8,572 bases of DNA, taken from positions 1-8,572 of the forward strand of contig JAQVNZ010000030.1 in NCBI GenBank assembly GCA_028702895.1, written 5' to 3'. A program made the position numbers and the translations under genes. The notes below the pieces were generated by a model. The model ran no database searches. It saw nothing but the letters and a program-made list of their open reading frames with translations, and was not told the DNA's origin. Position 1 is the stretch's first letter. Every line of letters starts with the position of its first letter. This DNA comes from Candidatus Iainarchaeum sp. (GTDB taxonomy: Archaea > Iainarchaeota > Iainarchaeia > Iainarchaeales > JAAZKV01). Below, piece after piece: positions 5,702-8,572 of this stretch.

Positions 5702-6707
5702 TGTAATAATTACTAATTTTATTAAGATGTCGTTTATTTGAAAAACCAATTAATCGCATCCACAAATCTAATTGTTCACACCCATAAACTTCAATACTAT
5801 ATGCTTTTCTTTTTGAATCTTCAAACGTATACAAATAAAAATATTTTTCTAAAAAATTTTTTAATTGTAAAAATAATGGACGACTAACTGTTTGCAAAGC
5901 AATTCTAGGATAAGGTTTTTTATAAACTGGCCGATTATCTACAAAAAAGGTTCCATCTGTATCAAATATTCCTCGAATCGTTGAAAATATTAACTTATCA
6001 TCAGAATTTAGTATTTCTTCTGGGATTTTAACAGAATAATTTTTATTACCTGGTTTAAAACCAAATCTTTTCGTAAGTAAGCAAAATATTTTTTTTGAGA
6101 ATAGTTTCATAATAACAGCATTATAATCTTTACGAAAATATAATTTTGATTTAACATTAAATAGATCCAAAATTAAATTTGAATGATAATTTACTAAATA
6201 ATCATAATCTAACTTCAAATCTCCCGTAATAGATATTGTATAAGTTGGCAAATTATTTATTTTTTTTAAACTACCATCAATATTACCATCACCAATAATA
6301 GCACCAACAAATTCACACAAATTTTCTGAAAGACTAATATTTATAACTGGTCTTTGAAAAGACCTAATTTTTCTCACTAAAATAGAAACTTTTTGGCCTT
6401 TTTCAAAAATTTCAGGATGTTTTTCAAAAGTAATCTTTCCACCTTTACTAGCACCCCAATTTTCTTTTTTTAAAAATATTTTTTCTCTAAAAAAATTTTG
6501 TTCTTCTTTTACAAGTAAGTCAAGCATCTTTTCAAAAATTAATTTTGGTATTAAACTAGTTCCATATTGATAATTTTGAAAAGTCCCCTTAGAAAGTCCA
6601 AAAAAGAAAGCTAATTTTGTCCAAGAAGGAATATTAACACTAAACCTAACAACTTCAAAGAAATTTTTTCTTATTTTACTAGATTCAAAACCAACTCTTT
6701 CTTCCAC
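5661..6707 (-). CDS. HTH plus LAGLIDADG homing-endonuclease-like protein
   Basis: The 348-residue product has two LAGLIDADG motifs, FVGAIIGDGN (133-142) and TIRGIFDTDGT (243-253). Both keep the metal-binding aspartate (D140, D251), so a single-chain active nuclease is plausible. Residues about 27-60 (WTKLAFFFGLSKGTFQNYQYG onward, in part) look like an Xre-type helix-turn-helix. The linker has a WGASKGGK stretch common in such archaeal proteins. The start is GTG at 6707, with no Shine-Dalgarno site but a TATA box 25 bases upstream, which points to a leaderless message. The last 13 codons and the stop are antisense to the tRNA-Thr gene, and the tail VAGVEPASSAY is a read-through of tRNA sequence. 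The gene is not inside an intron, so it may be free-standing. Alternatively it could act as a regulator built on a LAGLIDADG fold, as WhiA does. Confidence 0.85.
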   Translation of the reverse strand: MEERVGFESSKIRKNFFEVVRFSVNIPSWTKLAFFFGLSKGTFQNYQYGTSLIPKLIFEKMLDLLVKEEQNFFREKIFLKKENWGASKGGKITFEKHPEIFEKGQKVSILVRKIRSFQRPVINISLSENLCEFVGAIIGDGNIDGSLKKINNLPTYTISITGDLKLDYDYLVNYHSNLILDLFNVKSKLYFRKDYNAVIMKLFSKKIFCLLTKRFGFKPGNKNYSVKIPEEILNSDDKLIFSTIRGIFDTDGTFFVDNRPVYKKPYPRIALQTVSRPLFLQLKNFLEKYFYLYTFEDSKRKAYSIEVYGCEQLDLWMRLIGFSNKRHLNKISNYYKLVAGVEPASSAY

Positions 6708-6725
6708 GAAAAACCAAAAGTTTAG

Positions 6726-6737
6726 TTATTTATATTT
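6726..6737 (-). promoter_or_regulatory. TATA box of the LAGLIDADG gene
   Basis: On the minus strand this reads AAATATAAATAA, centred 24-25 bases before the GTG start at 6707. The spacing implies a leaderless transcript. It is divergent to the rpiA promoter in the same 111-base gap. Confidence 0.55.
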
Positions 6738-6789
6738 CTTTTCAAACCATCATGCCGTCGAAATATTACTAAAAAGCAATACTTTTTTA

Positions 6790-6799
6790 TTCTATAAAA
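6790..6799 (+). promoter_or_regulatory. TATA box of rpiA
   Basis: TTCTATAAAA is centred about 24 bases before the ATG at 6819. No Shine-Dalgarno sequence precedes the ATG, so a leaderless transcript is likely. Confidence 0.55.
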
Positions 6800-6818
6800 C
6801 AATAATATTATTGATACC

Positions 6819-7487
6819 ATGATTTTAGATGATCACGTTCAAGGATTATTAGAAAGATATGTTAAACCTGATTCCATAGTTAGTTTTGGAACCGGCCCAT
6901 TAAACGAAATATTTTTAACAAAATTAGCATTATATATTTCAACTAATAATTTAAATGTAAAATTTGTTCCAACTTCTTATAAACTCGCAGAATTATGTTC
7001 TAAATTAAATGTTCCAACAGTTTCTTTAAATGATTATGAAATTGATTTAGCATTTGATTTTGTTGATCAATGTGATGGTGATTTTAATTATATTAGTAAT
7101 GAAACCACTTCTCTTGTTAGAGATAAAATGATTGCTCAAGAAGCTGCAGAATTTATTATTGTTTGTGAGGAAAAAAATTTTGTAAAACAATTAAAATTTG
7201 ATATATTATTAGAAACAAGTAATTTTGCCATAAATAAAACATTATTACGAGCAATGAATTTAGGCGACGCTAAATTAGAATTAAAGGATAATGGTGAACC
7301 TATGATAAGCGAAACTGGAAACAAGTTTATTAGAGTTAAAATAGATGAAATCTATCCTCTTGAAGAAATAGAATTTCAAGCAAAAAATATTCCAGGAGTA
7401 CTTGAAACAAGTTTATTTATTGGATTTGCCGATAGAATGCTATTATATGGTGATAATTTAATAATGAAAAGTAGGTTAAATCAATAA
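6819..7487 (+). CDS. rpiA: Divergent ribose-5-phosphate isomerase A homologue
   Basis: The 222-residue product has the length and motif order of RpiA, which interconverts ribose 5-phosphate and ribulose 5-phosphate. IVSFGTGPLNE (20-30) matches the GxGTGST phosphate loop, and VPTSYKLAEL (50-59) matches the second substrate loop. DFVDQCDG (80-87) stands at the DGADE site, SLVRDKMIA (98-106) at the LREKIVA site, SETGNKFI (164-171) at the TDNGN site, and GVLETSLF (193-200) at the GVVE-GLF site. Against E. coli RpiA, D81 and D84 are kept (D80, D83), E103 becomes D102, but catalytic K94 becomes S93 and the KGGGAAL loop reads SNETTSL. The fold is clear, but the activity is doubtful. It is transcribed away from the LAGLIDADG gene, with an apparently leaderless start and T-tracts after the stop. 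Confidence 0.82.
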   Translation: MILDDHVQGLLERYVKPDSIVSFGTGPLNEIFLTKLALYISTNNLNVKFVPTSYKLAELCSKLNVPTVSLNDYEIDLAFDFVDQCDGDFNYISNETTSLVRDKMIAQEAAEFIIVCEEKNFVKQLKFDILLETSNFAINKTLLRAMNLGDAKLELKDNGEPMISETGNKFIRVKIDEIYPLEEIEFQAKNIPGVLETSLFIGFADRMLLYGDNLIMKSRLNQ

Positions 7488-7556
7488 AAATCAACTTTTT
7501 TAAAACCATCCCAACAAAAATTTTTTAGAACATACTCGCAAAGCGAAAATGTGCCC

Positions 7557-7565
7557 TTTAATAAA
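7557..7565 (+). promoter_or_regulatory. Possible TATA box of tRNA-Met
   Basis: TTTAATAAA lies about 20 bases before the mature tRNA 5' end. The stretch between rpiA and the tRNA also holds T-tracts (7496-7501, 7521-7526) that may end rpiA, and a small TCGC-AAA-GCGA hairpin (7536-7546) of unknown meaning. Confidence 0.35.
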
Positions 7566-7580
7566 TTTTTTAAAAAATTT

Positions 7581-7653
7581 GTCGCTGTGGATTAGTAGCT
7601 ATATCGCCTGACTCATAATCAGGAAATCGGCGGTGCAACTCCGCCCAGCGACA
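7581..7653 (+). tRNA. tRNA-Met, probably elongator (anticodon CAT), atypical loops
   Basis: The acceptor stem GTCGCTG pairs with CAGCGAC and the discriminator is A. The anticodon stem is CCTGA with TCAGG around the loop CTCATAA, anticodon CAT at 7614-7616, and the T stem is GGCGG with CCGCC. The G1-C72 pair and the absence of three G-C pairs in the anticodon stem argue against an initiator. The anticodon arm matches archaeal elongator tRNA-Met better than the CAT-bearing tRNA-Ile, but the latter is not fully excluded. The T loop is TGCAACT instead of TTCAACT, and the D loop has AG where the other tRNAs here have GG. No intron or CCA is encoded. Confidence 0.88.
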
Positions 7654-7708
7654 CTAAACTAATTAATTATAACAAATTTTTAATAACAATAAAATCTCGC
7701 ACAACTAC

Positions 7709-7720
7709 TTTTTAATTATT
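7709..7720 (+). promoter_or_regulatory. TATA-like box of the DUF116-metA unit
   Basis: CTTTTTAATTAT is centred 24-25 bases before the ATG at 7739, which has no Shine-Dalgarno site. The spacing again suggests a leaderless transcript, separate from tRNA-Met, which ends 85 bases upstream. Confidence 0.4.
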
Positions 7721-7738
7721 TGTTAATTTTCTTTTATT

Positions 7739-8317
7739 ATGAATACTTATGAAAAAATCAGAGTTGCTATTGGAAAAGTAGTTGATACCGGTGCACACTT
7801 CAATGCTGCAAAAGCAACAGAAACTATTGCAAAAAAACTAGGTTTATCAGAATCAATGATACAATACACTCATATTGAATTACGAAATTTCGTATATGAA
7901 CCAGAATTAAAAAAAATTCCGTTTAATGAAAGAGTATTATTTTTACCACATTGCGCAAGAAATTCTAAAAAATGTAAAGCAACAAGTAACGGAGAAGGAT
8001 TTGAATGTAAACATTGCGGAGCTTGTGATATTGATAAAGCAAAAAAATTTGCCGATAAATTAGGTTATAAAAAAGTTTTTATTGTTCCAGGCGGGAGCAT
8101 GATAAAAAAATTATTATTAAAATATAATCCAAAAGCAGCTATTGGTGTTTGTTGTTTTGATGAAGCACTACTTTCTTTTGAAATGTTAAAAAAAACTAAT
8201 ATTATCCCACAAGTTGCCTTATTACTAAGAGCAGGGTGTAAAGACACTATGATAAATATCCCCTTACTAGAAGAAAAATTAAGTTTAATTGATGAAAATT
8301 TAATTGAAGTGAAGTGA
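7739..8317 (+). CDS. DUF116 cysteine-rich protein
   Basis: The 192-residue product shows the DUF116 pattern. LPHCARNSKKC (69-79) is followed by CKHCGAC (90-96), then VFIVPGGSM (113-121) and AIGVCCFDEALL (134-145). Eight cysteines (72, 79, 90, 93, 96, 138, 139, 167) suggest a bound metal or iron-sulfur cluster, which is inference. The biochemical role of the family is not established. The N-terminal 60 residues are helical. There is no signal peptide or clear membrane helix, so it is probably cytoplasmic. Its stop codon overlaps the metA start by four bases, so the two are probably translated together, and a link to methionine or sulfur metabolism is possible on that ground alone. Confidence 0.85.
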   Translation: MNTYEKIRVAIGKVVDTGAHFNAAKATETIAKKLGLSESMIQYTHIELRNFVYEPELKKIPFNERVLFLPHCARNSKKCKATSNGEGFECKHCGACDIDKAKKFADKLGYKKVFIVPGGSMIKKLLLKYNPKAAIGVCCFDEALLSFEMLKKTNIIPQVALLLRAGCKDTMINIPLLEEKLSLIDENLIEVK

Positions 8318-8572
8318 TTAAAATCCCAATAAATATTCCAAACAGATTACCCGCAGCAAAAACTCTTGAAAATGAAAACATCTTTTTTTTAAAACAAACT
8401 CGTGCAGAACACCAAGATATACGACCACTAAAAATAGCAATACTAAACTTAATGCCAAATAAAATTACTACTGAAACACAATTACTTAGATTACTTGGAA
8501 ACACTCCTCTTCAAATTGAAATAACTCTTATTCATCCAAACAGTCATACAAGCAAAAACACTTCAAAAGAAC
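8314..8572 (+). CDS. metA: Homoserine O-acyltransferase MetA, N-terminal part (cut by window end)
   Basis: The first 86 codons are present. MetA activates homoserine by acylation, with succinyl or acetyl as donor group, at the first committed step of methionine synthesis. The segment IPNRLPAAKTL, then RAEHQDIRPLKIAILNLMP (positions about 33-51) and TETQLLRLLGNTPLQIEI (about 55-72) follow E. coli MetA closely. The start is GTG at 8314, inside the sequence GTGA that also forms the DUF116 stop codon. It begins at the same point as known MetA proteins. The catalytic Cys, His and Glu lie in the missing part, so the acyl donor cannot be predicted. MetA is mainly bacterial, so transfer from bacteria is plausible. 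Confidence 0.92.
   Translation, partial: MIKIPINIPNRLPAAKTLENENIFFLKQTRAEHQDIRPLKIAILNLMPNKITTETQLLRLLGNTPLQIEITLIHPNSHTSKNTSKE

Noticed and set aside
5661..6818. Integrative element bounded by a duplicated tRNA-Thr 3' end
   Set aside because: No copy of the tRNA 3' sequence is visible in 6708-6818 or elsewhere, and there is no integrase gene.
8247..8504. 85-codon minus-strand frame at the right end
   Set aside because: It is antisense to the end of the DUF116 gene and to the clearly recognisable MetA coding sequence.

Overview
The window looks like a piece of an AT-rich archaeal chromosome, most likely from a DPANN-type lineage (a Woesearchaeota/Pacearchaeota-like assignment is a guess from gene content). 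The archaeal signs are TATA-box-like sites before most transcripts, several apparently leaderless starts beside strong Shine-Dalgarno starts, a tRNA intron at the archaeal position 37/38, four tRNA genes that all lack an encoded CCA, and a UPF0251/DUF134 plus DUF5320 pair of a kind common in archaea and anaerobes.

Layout from left to right. Positions 1-620 hold a short transcription unit with a 24-residue microprotein followed by a DUF5320 protein that starts with the same motif; it ends in a hairpin plus T-tract. A DUF134 helix-turn-helix protein follows (680-961). A tRNA-Arg(GCG) lies on the minus strand (1005-1076). A potassium uptake pair comes next: the TrkH channel (1145-2614) and the TrkA nucleotide-binding regulator (2835-3488). 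A small unrecognised minus-strand gene (3527-3712) converges on trkA. A repeat-bearing intergenic stretch of about 400 bases then leads to tRNA-His(GTG), which sits 20 bases in front of hisS, the gene for its own aminoacyl-tRNA synthetase. Downstream is an intron-containing tRNA-Thr(GGT). Its 3' half overlaps, on the opposite strand, the end of a gene for an HTH plus LAGLIDADG homing-endonuclease-like protein (5661-6707). This gene and a divergent ribose-5-phosphate isomerase A homologue (6819-7487) share a 111-base promoter region. The window closes with a structurally odd tRNA-Met(CAT), a DUF116 cysteine-rich protein and the start of metA (homoserine O-acyltransferase), the last two overlapping by four bases.

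Most genes are housekeeping: translation (four tRNAs, HisRS), potassium homeostasis, pentose phosphate metabolism and methionine synthesis. No large new defence or mobile system is visible. The points worth a second look are the antisense overlap of a LAGLIDADG gene with a tRNA whose intron supplies its stop codon, an RpiA homologue lacking the catalytic lysine and its glycine loop, the tRNA-His/hisS arrangement, the tandem DUF5320 microprotein, and the tRNA-Met with paired changes in its D and T loops.
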